A program made the position numbers and the translations under genes. 40,351 nucleotides of DNA from a virus: IMG/VR virus record IMGVR_UViG_3300029951_000578, positions 1 through 40,351 of that record. One strand, given 5' to 3'. Below the pieces are notes generated by a model that saw nothing but the letters and a program-made list of their open reading frames with translations, was not told where the DNA came from and did not search any database. This document shows positions 1-6,983 of this stretch, in pieces. Position 1 is the first letter of the stretch. Every line of letters starts with the position of its first letter.

Positions 1-1
1 T

Positions 2-286
2 CCATTCGCACTTCCGAGCATTGCGTTTTTCTTCTGCTTCAACGCCGAAGCAGCCGGACAGTACAAGTTTCGATTCGAGCTGAGCCACCTCGACACGGGA
101 ACACTGATGGGTCCCCAGATCACCGGCATGACGGGCATGACTAAGCCCGGAGTCATCCTCCGGGCCCACGGGTCTTACACTGCGTCGGTTGTTTTTGAAG
201 GTGAGGAAGCACCGTTCGTGACGGAGTTCATCGTCGAGCTTGCGCAGATGCCACCAGCATTCAACCGGCATCCCTTTAGGCAGTGA
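2..286 (+). CDS. Partial hypothetical protein cut by the left window edge
   Basis: An open frame runs from base 2 to a TGA at 284-286, giving the last 94 residues of a plus-strand protein whose start lies outside the window. The text reads as real protein: alternating hydrophobic and polar residues, an FFFCF stretch near the start, then YKFRFEL, HLDTGTL and TEFIVELAQMPP, which suggests beta strands and a small beta-sandwich. It somewhat resembles small conserved bacterial proteins of unknown function such as the DUF6941 type, but I cannot confirm that. It is one of only two plus-strand genes seen and converges on the minus-strand gene ending at 309. It may belong to a different transcription unit or to flanking host DNA. 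Function unknown. Confidence 0.6.
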   Translation, partial: PFALPSIAFFFCFNAEAAGQYKFRFELSHLDTGTLMGPQITGMTGMTKPGVILRAHGSYTASVVFEGEEAPFVTEFIVELAQMPPAFNRHPFRQ

Positions 287-308
287 TTAGGTAACTTTCA
301 TCCTCGCT

Positions 309-593
309 TTATGTAACGGAAGGAGTGTCATATTCAATGTCTTCTCCGACACTAGGGCTGAATGGCTGAGAGAGAGACAAAAGCCACGCACGCAAGTCGG
401 GTTCACTAGCAAGACCTGAAGAGATGCGAGAGAGCAGTACTTCGATGTGGTCGCCCAGCGCAAGAACCTGCTTATCGCTCGAAGCATTGATTGACGAGTA
501 CATATCTTCAAAAGCTTCTGCGAATCGTTGGAGGCTGAGCGCACCAGAGAGGTAGGCACGGATGAGATCACGAATTTGGGAAGCGGAGACCAT
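309..593 (-). CDS. Hypothetical small protein, last gene of the leftward early operon
   Basis: A 94-residue protein starting MVSASQIRDL. The start at 593 has GGAG about ten bases upstream; an upstream extension to 626 lacks a good site. It is leucine- and serine-rich with amphipathic helix patterns (residues about 3-60) and an acidic tail, and has no recognised motif. It is the last minus-strand gene of the run that begins at 5995. Its ATG overlaps head to head with the ATG of the frameshifted plus-strand gene at 592, so the two starts share a CCATGG. Function unknown. Confidence 0.55.
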   Translation of the reverse strand: MVSASQIRDLIRAYLSGALSLQRFAEAFEDMYSSINASSDKQVLALGDHIEVLLSRISSGLASEPDLRAWLLSLSQPFSPSVGEDIEYDTPSVT

Positions 594-746
594 GGCGAAC
601 ACTCCAGAGCGTAGGATCGAGTACAAAACCCGCGAGGAACTAGACCTAATCTATCAGAATTCATCGCCACCGCCAGCTCCCACAATATGGCCAAACGCAT
701 CGCCAACGCGCTCAACTGGTACAAGCCGGGCAAGCGCGGCACCTAA
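592..746 (+). pseudogene. Frameshifted small conserved-looking gene
   Basis: The plus strand from ATG 592 reads MANTPERRIEYKTREELDLI in one frame. From about 652 the protein-like signal continues in another frame as EFIATASSHNMAKRIANAL, then NWYKPGKRGT and a TAA at 744-746. Each half looks like authentic protein, and joined they make a compact basic protein of about 50 residues. No slippery heptamer is visible at the junction around 650-657, so a small indel or sequencing error is more likely than programmed frameshifting. The gene lies in the opposite direction to the surrounding phage genes. The first PerR-like palindrome (748-762) follows directly after its stop. Function unknown. Confidence 0.5.
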
Positions 747-747
747 A

Positions 748-762
748 ACAGAATGATTCTAT
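748..762. promoter_or_regulatory. PerR/Fur-like palindrome, copy 1 (ACAGAATGATTCTAT)
   Basis: The core AGAATGATTCT at 750-760 is a perfect 11-bp palindrome with one central base, flanked by A/T-rich bases. It overlaps the stop codon of the 759-1094 gene and follows the stop of the frameshifted plus-strand gene. Confidence 0.6.
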
Positions 763-1094
763 TTCCCGGCGGCACAAAACGGCATCCTCGCCCAATGCGC
801 CCGCCACCCCACCGCAGAATCCACCACCATCGCCCCGCACACCTCGCACGCCCGCACACCAGACGCGCTACTGGCCTTGCTGTAGTTTGCCGAGTTCGGG
901 GCCTCTTGCTTCCATCGTGTTTGCAGCCCCGCCTGCCGCTTGGCCCGCGCCAGCGCAAAGTGCGCGTCCTGCGCGTTGCGCATCGCCGTATCCACGCGCT
1001 TCTCATGCGGCGTTAGTGGCCGCTTCACTGCGTCAATTCCGGATGCTCGATCAGCAACTTTGGCTCCTGGGCCTTTGTGATATTCGTGTTTCAT
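759..1094 (-). CDS. Hypothetical zinc-finger-like small protein
   Basis: A 111-residue basic protein. Residues about 83-108 hold CEVC followed by a spaced HWARMPFC, a C-x2-C...H-x5-C arrangement that looks like a single zinc finger. The N-terminal half is helical and Ala/Arg/Lys-rich, which could bind nucleic acid. Its ATG overlaps the TGA of the upstream membrane-protein gene (ATGA), so the two are translationally coupled. The TAG stop is built into palindrome copy 1. Role unknown; a small DNA- or RNA-binding early protein is a reasonable guess. Confidence 0.65.
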   Translation of the reverse strand: MKHEYHKGPGAKVADRASGIDAVKRPLTPHEKRVDTAMRNAQDAHFALARAKRQAGLQTRWKQEAPNSANYSKASSASGVRACEVCGAMVVDSAVGWRAHWARMPFCAAGK

Positions 1095-1318
1095 AGGGTC
1101 AGGATACGCTCCATTACGACGAGCATTGCATGGACAGAAAGACCCACGCCGAGAAACACCAAGACAACGCTGAAAAGTATCTTCGCGATACGGAAAAGGG
1201 CCATGCGCTCAACCTCAAGAGCGGACTGTACGAGCCATACAGCGTATATGTCCAAGAGAACACCGACGAAGATCCAGCCGAGGAGGTAGATCTCGAAAGG
1301 CCAAAGATCAATCCACAT
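1091..1318 (-). CDS. Small membrane protein, two transmembrane segments
   Basis: From the ATG at 1318 the product is 75 residues (MWIDLWPFEI...). Two hydrophobic stretches are evident, roughly residues 5-27 (YLLGWIFVGVLLDIYAVWLV) and 45-65 (LFSVVLVFLGVGLSVHAMLV), separated by a short charged loop with EVERM. This is a helical-hairpin membrane protein. It overlaps the end of the SbcC-like gene by 11 bases and its stop overlaps the next start. An ATG at 1339 and a TTG at 1345 in frame are alternative starts. A holin-like or superinfection-type role is possible but unsupported. Confidence 0.6.
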   Translation of the reverse strand: MWIDLWPFEIYLLGWIFVGVLLDIYAVWLVQSALEVERMALFRIAKILFSVVLVFLGVGLSVHAMLVVMERILTL

Positions 1319-2606
1319 TTTCCGCGACCACCCTTCCATCCTCAATCACGATCCCCAGCTTACCCGTCTTATCCACACATTCAATCCACACCTGGTAGTC
1401 GCGTTCGCCGGCCATCTCGGCGATCAGGCCCAGGTTGCTCTGATCGAGCAAGCTGCCCTCCATAATCCGCAGGATGCGCAGTTCTGGGTTCGCCGCCATC
1501 GCCAGCGCCACCGATACGCGGATCTGCTCCGCCGTGCTCACCTGCGCCAGCGGTATGCCGTTATACAGAATCATTGACTCGTCGAACGTCAGCCCCGCAA
1601 TCGGGATCGGTGCCGCCGCCAGCGCATCGCGCTTCTGCTCCTCGCGCTCTTCCATCGCCCGCGTCAGGTCATTGGCCCTGCGCTCCGCATCCTGTGCATG
1701 GGCCAGCAGAGCCTTGCGCCGCTGGCTCTTCTCCAACTCGCGGTTTCCCAGCTCGGCCTGCTCTAGCGCCTGCGTCAGCTCGCCAATGCTCACCGTCTCA
1801 GGCACCGCGATCGCATCCGCTATCTCCGCCCACCCTTCCTCCGCCCTCACCGCCTCAGCCAGCGTTTTGCGCGCGGCTGCGATCTCCTTATCCAGCTTCG
1901 CAATCTCTTTGCGCGCAGTAGCAGCCCGCTCGCTCGCCACCTTGGCCGCTGCGGCCGCTTGCTCTTTTTCGCGTCGCATCTTGGCAGCTTTTTCGTTCGT
2001 CTCCCCCGCCGCATTCAGCTTCGCCCGCAGTTCCTTGGTATCCACCGCCTCGGCTGGCACGCCTGCCTGCACTACGATTGCATCCGCCTCGCTCTGGTAG
2101 CGCTTGGCGTCTTTCTTTATCTCGGTCCGCGCGTCGTAGTCGGCTTTGTTCGCCGCGTTCAGCGCGTCGACGTCGACACCCAGCGGCACCATGTTGCGCA
2201 GCTCGCTGATCTGCGTCTTCAGGTCCATCCGGATAAAGCGCAGCGGGTCGAAGGTCAGCGTCCCGAAGATTGAATCCAGCACCTCCTGCGGCTTGCTGAA
2301 CTTCTTTCCTGCCTCGTCCAACACGTCCAGCGTCATCGTTCCGCTGGCGGTAAAGGTTCGCTGCACGATCAGGTCCACCGTTCCCTTGCTGCCCAGCGTC
2401 ACCTGGATCTTAGCCTTCTCCGCGCCCTTGCGCACCGGCCTCTCCGGTGCCGCGCGCCTGCCTGCAATCGCCATCCACAGTGCGTCCAGCGTACTGCTCT
2501 TGCCCTGGCCGTTGGCCCCGCTGATCATCACCATATCGCCGTGCGGCGTAATGTCGATCGCACGAATCTTCTTCACATTCTCCGCTTCCAGCCGAATTAC
2601 TCGCAT
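1308..2606 (-). CDS. SbcC/RecF-like AAA ATPase with coiled coil
   Basis: A 432-residue SMC-like ATPase. The Walker A loop is GANGQGKSS at residues 30-38, after an N-terminal beta strand (MRVIRLEAENVKKI) typical of RecF/SbcC/Rad50 AAA_23 domains. Residues about 150-320 form a long charged coiled coil rich in Ala, Lys, Glu and Arg. The C-terminal lobe contains a signature-like STAEQIRVSVALAMAA (about 355-370) followed by a hydrophobic strand, EGSLLDQSN, in the Walker B region. It is shorter than cellular SbcC, as expected for phage versions. Such proteins act in DNA recombination and end processing, usually with an SbcD-type nuclease, which is not seen here. The start overlaps the previous gene's stop and has GGGGGAG upstream. 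Confidence 0.88.
   Translation of the reverse strand: MRVIRLEAENVKKIRAIDITPHGDMVMISGANGQGKSSTLDALWMAIAGRRAAPERPVRKGAEKAKIQVTLGSKGTVDLIVQRTFTASGTMTLDVLDEAGKKFSKPQEVLDSIFGTLTFDPLRFIRMDLKTQISELRNMVPLGVDVDALNAANKADYDARTEIKKDAKRYQSEADAIVVQAGVPAEAVDTKELRAKLNAAGETNEKAAKMRREKEQAAAAAKVASERAATARKEIAKLDKEIAAARKTLAEAVRAEEGWAEIADAIAVPETVSIGELTQALEQAELGNRELEKSQRRKALLAHAQDAERRANDLTRAMEEREEQKRDALAAAPIPIAGLTFDESMILYNGIPLAQVSTAEQIRVSVALAMAANPELRILRIMEGSLLDQSNLGLIAEMAGERDYQVWIECVDKTGKLGIVIEDGRVVAENVD
1369..1377 (+). promoter_or_regulatory. Perfect DnaA box TTATCCACA
   Basis: An exact match to the DnaA box consensus, located inside the 3' part of the SbcC-like gene. One exact copy could occur by chance in a window of this size; it is listed because the phage encodes a DnaA-domain-IV-like protein whose own gene contains the other exact copy (40077-40085). 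Confidence 0.35.
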
Positions 2607-3166
2607 TTCGTCTCCCCCTTGTACAACTTATAAGTCTCGGGCACGATCGCAGCAATGTTGCCCGAGGTCCACGATAGCGGCCCTGCCTCTTTTACAACTT
2701 TGTTGAACACTTCCATCGCTTCGAGGATCGAATCCGGAAGTTCCCCGTCTTCGTGCAACTCATCGCAAAAATAATCTGTGTCGAGATAACGCCCGTAGAC
2801 CGGGACCGCGAAAACAAGTTGCAGATCCTGTGGCTCTGTCTGCGTTTCATCGCAGTAGTCCATCAGGTCGCTATCAGACCAGAAGAACTTGTCATCGTCC
2901 CACGTCACCAGAAAGTCTTCGCCATTCCACAGTTTACTTTCGAGGGTTCTGTACTTCTCCCACCGCTGTTTATCGTGGCACTTGTCGCACTTGATGCGGC
3001 CTTTTTCAATCACCGTGCCGCACTCGCAGAGTTGGTGCGTTGAGCCCGCATATCGCGCAGTTCGTTCGTCTTTGCCGTAGAATCGACCGTCTGACGAAAC
3101 CCATCCAGTCACCGTCTTGAGTTGTGCCGCCTCGTCTGACTCGCGCATAATCATTCGGGTTTTCAT
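2597..3166 (-). CDS. Hypothetical protein with N-terminal zinc ribbon
   Basis: A 189-residue protein; the ATG at 3166 overlaps the ParB-like TGA (ATGA) and follows AAGGCGG. Residues about 46-65 contain CECG...CDKC, a four-cysteine zinc-ribbon pattern. The rest is acidic and rich in aromatics (WDDDKFFWSDSDLMDY). It sits between the ParB-like and SbcC-like genes in the early operon, and short overlaps on both sides suggest a tightly coupled unit. Base composition is lower in GC than its neighbours, which hints at separate acquisition. No enzymatic motif is recognised. Function unknown, plausibly DNA metabolism by association. Confidence 0.7.
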   Translation of the reverse strand: MKTRMIMRESDEAAQLKTVTGWVSSDGRFYGKDERTARYAGSTHQLCECGTVIEKGRIKCDKCHDKQRWEKYRTLESKLWNGEDFLVTWDDDKFFWSDSDLMDYCDETQTEPQDLQLVFAVPVYGRYLDTDYFCDELHEDGELPDSILEAMEVFNKVVKEAGPLSWTSGNIAAIVPETYKLYKGETKCE

Positions 3167-4362
3167 CGTTCCGCCTTCCATCCCGCCAGCGCCTTCTCCA
3201 TCGCCGCCAGCAGGACCCCGCTCACCTCAACCACTTCGCTGTCCTCGAGCTCGTCCAGACGCGCGCCGCAGCTTTCGGTCACCTCGTTCAGCACCCCTTC
3301 CACCGCCTCGGTCAGGTCGTCCAGCAGGCACCGCTTGCGCTCTTCGCTCCCCTCCGACAACTGCGCGCACTTACCCTCCACCGGCCAGCCCGCCGCCTCG
3401 GCTTTCTTGTCGGCCGCTTCCTTCGCCTCGTCGAAACACTCCTGGCATACCTTGCTGAAAACGCTGGCAGGGTCGTCGATGGCCACCAGCGCCTCTACCT
3501 GCTCGCCGCAGTTCGGGCAGCGCACCTTCGCCGCCTTCGCCTTGGCAGCGGCCTCTTGCGCAATGTCGGCCTTTAGGTCCTTCACGCACAGCCGGCACAT
3601 TTGCTGGCCCTCAAACTCCACCAGTCCGCCCTTCGCGATCGCGCTGCATCGCGGGCATTCTACGCGCGGTACAATCTTCTCCCGCCGCACCAGCGTCTTG
3701 CCCTCCGCCCTGGCCTGGTCTACCTTCTCGCGCAGCACCTCGGCGGCGTGGCCCTCGCTCACCTTCACCTGGTGCAGCGCAGCCGCCGGTGCCACCTCGC
3801 CGCGCTCGACCATCCCCTGCACTGCAGCGGGCATCTCCGCCAGCGCCAGCGCCTCGGTCACAAAGCGCGTCCTTACCCCGGTCTCGAGCGCGATCCGCTC
3901 CTTGGTATAGCTCCACTCGCTCGACAGCAGCTTTTTGTACGCGCGGCCCAGCTCCATCTTGGTCAGCGGCTCGCCATCGTTCGCCCGCAGCGCCCGCAGC
4001 AGGCAGTCGGCCTCGCCCTCGGGGATCACCAGCATCACCGGGACGACGCCCTGCCAGCCACCCTCCACATGCTCCGCCGCGCCCTCCACCAGCGCCCTGG
4101 CAGCCCGCAGGCGGCGCTCCCCGTCGACCAGCCATATCTCTTCCGTCCCCTTCGGGCGTCGGACTAACAGTGGCCGCTCCACGCCGTTCTGCAGGATGCT
4201 GGCCTGCAGCTGCGCCATGCTCTCGCGCTGCGCCGCGTCCAGGTTCTCCCATCGCCAGTCGCGCGGGTTGTGCCCCGCATCGATCTTCACATCATGCGGC
4301 TTGAACGCAAACACCTCCGCCCGAAACCCTTCCTCCGCCAGATCCCTCATCCGTGTCGCCAT
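3163..4362 (-). CDS. ParB/Srx-fold nuclease-domain protein with four CxxC motifs
   Basis: The 399-residue protein begins with a ParB N-terminal domain: NPRDW near residue 32, LQASILQNGVERPLLVRR near 52-69, and the box VDGERRLRAAR near 79-89, the GxxR nucleotide/phosphate-binding motif. A helix-turn-helix-like region follows (about 138-180). The C-terminal half is unusual, with four cysteine pairs CPRC, CRLC, CPNC and CQEC (about 236-309) interrupted by Ala/Lys-rich helices, suggesting two zinc-ribbon units. Phage ParB-like proteins act in plasmid-style partition, DNA methylation context or as nucleases; no ParA is present, so partition is doubtful. The start at 4362 follows GGGGGGAG; a GTG two codons upstream is an alternative. 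Confidence 0.82.
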   Translation of the reverse strand: MATRMRDLAEEGFRAEVFAFKPHDVKIDAGHNPRDWRWENLDAAQRESMAQLQASILQNGVERPLLVRRPKGTEEIWLVDGERRLRAARALVEGAAEHVEGGWQGVVPVMLVIPEGEADCLLRALRANDGEPLTKMELGRAYKKLLSSEWSYTKERIALETGVRTRFVTEALALAEMPAAVQGMVERGEVAPAAALHQVKVSEGHAAEVLREKVDQARAEGKTLVRREKIVPRVECPRCSAIAKGGLVEFEGQQMCRLCVKDLKADIAQEAAAKAKAAKVRCPNCGEQVEALVAIDDPASVFSKVCQECFDEAKEAADKKAEAAGWPVEGKCAQLSEGSEERKRCLLDDLTEAVEGVLNEVTESCGARLDELEDSEVVEVSGVLLAAMEKALAGWKAER

Positions 4363-4380
4363 CGTCACTCCCCCCTCTTT
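4358..4380 (-). repeat. Leader direct repeat, copy A (true ParB-like RBS and start)
   Basis: On the minus strand this reads AAAGAGGGGGGAGTGACG then ATGGC: the ribosome binding site and start of the ParB-like gene. A near-identical copy at 4927-4948 lies on the other side of the 4413-4871 gene. Confidence 0.7.
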
Positions 4381-4412
4381 TTGAATATTTTTCCAATGAT
4401 ATTGCGGCTAGA

Positions 4413-4871
4413 TTAGTGGAACTTTAGAGGCTTCTTTTCCTTGGCAGCGGCGCGGAGTCCTTTGATAAATTGGCGCGTTTTCTCGGCATAGTTCCCAATG
4501 TGGCCACCACCCTCCGAATCGAGTTCAGGCAGCAGTCGTTCGAGTGCATCGGCAATCGGCCCACACAATTCAGCGTCAATACTTCCGTCGCAATCGGAAT
4601 GGCTCAGTAACTCGAATAGCGGGCTGGGCTTCAAGGATTGCCACCGAATCGGCAAACCCCAATAAATATCATCCACGTTGCTTCCAGTGCCGCGTATCTG
4701 CGCGACCCATTCCGCATGTTTTTGCATTGGGTCATAGGGGCTGTTGCGCTCAAAGAAGCCCTCCATTAGTTTGAGCGGCGGGAATCCAGCGACGGCACAG
4801 ATCTTCTCGCGCCACCCCATAAACGCGCTATACGCTCCATGCCATGCATCGTGCGATGTATCGAGTCCCAT
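4413..4871 (-). CDS. Conserved phage-type hypothetical protein
   Basis: A 152-residue protein beginning MGLDTSHDAWHGAYSAFMGW, with an internal SHSDCDGSID (about 91-100) and a KTRQFIKGLRAAA helix near the C-terminus. This pattern (MGLDTxHDxWHGxYSAF..., HSDCDG) is familiar from uncharacterised proteins of phages and bacteria; the conserved His, Asp and Cys residues could bind metal. GGAG precedes the ATG at a good distance. The gene is flanked by two copies of the ParB-like leader, so it looks like an inserted cargo gene. It sits between RusA and ParB-like genes in the early operon. Function unknown. Confidence 0.7.
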   Translation of the reverse strand: MGLDTSHDAWHGAYSAFMGWREKICAVAGFPPLKLMEGFFERNSPYDPMQKHAEWVAQIRGTGSNVDDIYWGLPIRWQSLKPSPLFELLSHSDCDGSIDAELCGPIADALERLLPELDSEGGGHIGNYAEKTRQFIKGLRAAAKEKKPLKFH

Positions 4872-4926
4872 TTTCGTCTTACTCCTTTGTTGGTTTGTGA
4901 AACTTGATTACGGAGAGAGTGGGGGA

Positions 4927-4948
4927 GCCATCGTCACTCCCCCTCTTT
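4927..4948 (-). repeat. Leader direct repeat, copy B (vestigial start)
   Basis: The minus strand reads AAAGAGGGGGAGTGACG then ATGGC, differing from copy A by one G in the G-run. The ATG opens only a seven-codon frame (MAPPLSP, stop at 4908-4910), so it is a vestigial or leader-peptide start rather than a gene. It lies in the 93-base gap between the RusA-like gene and the 4413-4871 gene. Confidence 0.6.
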
Positions 4949-4964
4949 CCTTCGTTGAAATCTT

Positions 4965-5453
4965 CTATACGCTCAACAGCTTCCCATTGCTGAACACCGG
5001 CCACGGCGCCGGCAGCGTCCCCGCGCCAACCGCGGCAAACCCTTCATCCAGCCGTCGCAGGCTGATGATCGTCGTCGAGCCCGCGCTGCTGCGGTCCTCG
5101 CGCACATGCATGTACAGGTCGATACACGCCGTCCCGGTATCGCTGTGGATCGCTCCCGCCGCCGTCAGGCTGTCCAGGATGCCCTTCCACATGTTGTCGC
5201 CGTCGCCGCGCGCCTTGCGCCCCAGGAACACCCACACCTCCACGCAGTAGCGCGCCCTGGCGACCTCCGCCTCGGTCAAGCCCTCCAGCAGACTCTCCCC
5301 GCGTAGCAGCACGGCCACGGCCGCCTTCCAGGCCACGCCCTCGGGCTTGATGTACTCCCCGCCGAACATCCCCGCCTTGCCCGCCTTCCGCCCCCAGTAA
5401 TGGTTCACGCTCGGCGGCTTCAGCGGCACTATAATCCGGATCTCACTCGCCAT
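4965..5453 (-). CDS. RusA-family Holliday junction resolvase
   Basis: A 162-residue protein with the RusA endodeoxyribonuclease layout. The N-terminus has PPSVNHYW, the Pro-Ser-x-Asn motif. The central acidic motif is GDGDNMWKGILDSL at about residues 83-96, with Asp84, Asp86 and Asp94 followed by a further Asp near 105 (IHSD), matching the catalytic D-x-D...D of the family. RusA enzymes resolve Holliday junctions and branched DNA before packaging. It is longer than classical RusA (about 120 residues), mainly because of a C-terminal tail after residue 125. The start overlaps the upstream gene by 11 bases. It belongs to the early operon with the ParB-like and SbcC-like genes. Confidence 0.85.
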   Translation of the reverse strand: MASEIRIIVPLKPPSVNHYWGRKAGKAGMFGGEYIKPEGVAWKAAVAVLLRGESLLEGLTEAEVARARYCVEVWVFLGRKARGDGDNMWKGILDSLTAAGAIHSDTGTACIDLYMHVREDRSSAGSTTIISLRRLDEGFAAVGAGTLPAPWPVFSNGKLLSV

Positions 5454-5676
5454 CGCTTATCTCGATTCCATCGAACGCATTCCAGCATTCGATATCCCTG
5501 CAGCGGTTGGTGATCTTCACCGCCGTGAAGGACATGCTTTCGATCAACCGGATCTGCGCTTCGCTGACGACAGCGAAGGCTGATACGCTCCACTCCGGCC
5601 CGCGCATCCTGTCCAATAGCCGCCTCGTGAAATACCATCCTGCGATGTCCGCCTCGTCCTTGCTCATCCTAAGCAT
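5443..5676 (-). CDS. Hypothetical small early protein
   Basis: A 77-residue protein (MLRMSKDEADIAGWYFTRRL...) between the operon's first gene and rusA, overlapping both. In-frame starts at 5682 (better placed after GGGGGTGG), 5676 and 5667 are all possible. The sequence has an amphipathic N-terminal helix and a C-terminal beta-like part with KITNRCRDIECW. No family is recognised. The tight overlaps support translation as part of the early operon. Confidence 0.6.
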   Translation of the reverse strand: MLRMSKDEADIAGWYFTRRLLDRMRGPEWSVSAFAVVSEAQIRLIESMSFTAVKITNRCRDIECWNAFDGIEISDGE

Positions 5677-5995
5677 CGCCATACGCCACCCCCAGCTCCA
5701 TCCGGCTCGCCCAGCTGGCCACCGGCACCGGCTCTTCGCGGATCGCCTCCGCATACTCCGTCCGCAGGTACCGCTGCACCCGCTCCAGTCGCGCCACGCC
5801 CGTCTTCTCCCCCGCACTCGGCAGGTTCAGCACCTGCGCATATCCCTCGCGCCACAGCATCAGTCTGTTCGGGGCTGGCAGCTCACACAGCGCGTCTTTC
5901 CACGCCGCACGCACTATCTGCATCGCGTCCACCACTGCCGCCGCTCTGGGCTGCGACGCGCGGAAACGCACGCTTGAATCGAATATATTTGGCAT
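5669..5995 (-). CDS. Hypothetical protein, first gene of the early operon
   Basis: A 108-residue protein (MPNIFDSSVRFRASQPRAAA...). The ATG at 5995 follows AAAGGAA and lies about 50 bases downstream of the proposed -10 element; an in-frame GTG at 6055 would fall inside the promoter and is disfavoured. It is mostly helical, with AWKDALCELP, a tryptophan-containing LWREGYAQVL and an ERVQRYLRTEYAEAI helix. No motif known to me. First-gene position in a promoter-proximal early operon suggests a host-takeover or regulatory role, but this is only positional inference. Confidence 0.65.
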   Translation of the reverse strand: MPNIFDSSVRFRASQPRAAAVVDAMQIVRAAWKDALCELPAPNRLMLWREGYAQVLNLPSAGEKTGVARLERVQRYLRTEYAEAIREEPVPVASWASRMELGVAYGDA

Positions 5996-6036
5996 CCGGG
6001 AAGATTCCTTTTGTACCCCGCCTTGATCAGCAGGAT

Positions 6037-6045
6037 TTATCCACC
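6037..6045 (+). promoter_or_regulatory. Near-consensus DnaA box (TTATCCACC) at the early promoter
   Basis: Eight of nine bases match TTATCCACA. It overlaps the proposed -10 hexamer (6043-6048). Single-mismatch boxes are expected several times by chance, so only its position is notable. Confidence 0.25.
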
Positions 6046-6071
6046 CTACGCGCACGTCCGGCCCATGTCAA
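6043..6071 (-). promoter_or_regulatory. Sigma70-type promoter of the leftward early operon
   Basis: The minus strand has a perfect -35 TTGACA (6066-6071), a 17-base spacer and TAGGGT (6043-6048) as a -10 keeping the key TA and final T. It lies just downstream of the terminator at 6101-6131 and about 50 bases before the first early-operon start at 5995. Confidence 0.6.
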
Positions 6072-6100
6072 CAGTTTTCGTATATTTATTTTCAGACACA

Positions 6101-6131
6101 GAAAACCGCCCCAGGGGGAGGGGCGGTTTTC
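6101..6131. terminator. Strong bidirectional terminator hairpin
   Basis: GAAAACCGCCCC (6101-6112) and GGGGCGGTTTTC (6120-6131) form a perfect 12-bp stem with a 7-base loop. Both strands end in TTTT directly after the GC stem. It closes the late minus-strand unit ending with the 6206-6697 gene and insulates the early promoter. Confidence 0.85.
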
Positions 6132-6205
6132 AAGGGCCGAGGCGGCGCGGGAATCTTCCCGGACGCTCGCGCGCTTGGGCTTAGCAGCTATCCTACCATG
6201 CCCCC

Positions 6206-6697
6206 TTAGCTGCCCTGTACCTGCTTCTCCGCGTTCTGCTGGCCCTGGCTGTCCGACAAGGCCTGCCCCGCCTCGGCCGCTCGCTGCTCGCGCTCCGCCT
6301 CAGCCTTGGCCACCACGGCATCCGCCTGCTCCTGCGTCGGCAGGTTCAGGTTGTGCGGGTCGGTATGGATCAGGTCGGTCGCATTCAGCGCGGCCGCGCT
6401 GGTATCGGCACTCAGTCCCGCGCCTTGCGTCTTGGTCCAGTCCACCGGCTCGTTGTACTTGTAGCTCCCGCTGCCCTGCGCATGCGCATACTTCAGGGTG
6501 CCGCTGCTGCCGGCAGGGAAATCCGGATGCCGCCGCTCCAGCTCGTCCAGCAGCTGCCCATCGGTAAACCCGCGCAGCACGCCAATGCCCTGCTGCTTCG
6601 CTATCTGCTCCGCCTCATGCTGCTCGCGGGCAAGCCGAATCCTGTGCTGCACCACTCGCGGGTCTTTCTCGTCATTCCAATCCACTGTCTCAGCCAT
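6206..6697 (-). CDS. Hypothetical late protein, charged and Gln/Ala-rich
   Basis: A 163-residue soluble protein (MAETVDWNDEKDPRVVQHRI...). The N-terminal 60 residues form a charged helix, the middle is Gly/Ser/Tyr-rich (GSGSYKYNEPVDW), and the C-terminal 50 residues form an Ala/Glu/Gln-rich coiled-coil-like helix. No enzymatic motif. It is the last gene of the late unit, followed by the terminator at 6101-6131. Could be a minor virion or chaperone-like protein; function unknown. Confidence 0.65.
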   Translation of the reverse strand: MAETVDWNDEKDPRVVQHRIRLAREQHEAEQIAKQQGIGVLRGFTDGQLLDELERRHPDFPAGSSGTLKYAHAQGSGSYKYNEPVDWTKTQGAGLSADTSAAALNATDLIHTDPHNLNLPTQEQADAVVAKAEAEREQRAAEAGQALSDSQGQQNAEKQVQGS

Positions 6698-6743
6698 CGC
6701 CCTGCCCTCCGATACTTCACTTCAAATGGGATGCGGTTTTCCT

Positions 6744-6983
6744 TTACGCCGGGAACAGATTTTGCACATGTGCCCACACCGTGTCCCAGCTAATGATCCA
6801 CGGCTTCTCCGTCACCGTGATGTCAATCCGGTTAGGGCTCACTGCCCAGGTCACCGTCACCCCGTCCGCGCTGGCGTTCCCTGTCGGCTGCGTGGGGTCC
6901 AGCTGCGGGCCACCCGCCGCCTTCACCTTGGCGGCCAGGGCGGCAGGGCTTACCAGCGCAAAGCTGCGTGTCTGTGGGGTCAT
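6744..6983 (-). CDS. Hypothetical small late protein
   Basis: A 79-residue protein whose ATG overlaps the TGA of the preceding gene (ATGA), indicating coupling. It is beta-rich in the middle (DGVTVTWAVSPNRIDITVTEKPWII) with an aromatic C-terminus (WDTVWAHVQNLFPA). No recognised domain. It lies in the lysis-proximal late cluster. Confidence 0.65.
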   Translation of the reverse strand: MTPQTRSFALVSPAALAAKVKAAGGPQLDPTQPTGNASADGVTVTWAVSPNRIDITVTEKPWIISWDTVWAHVQNLFPA

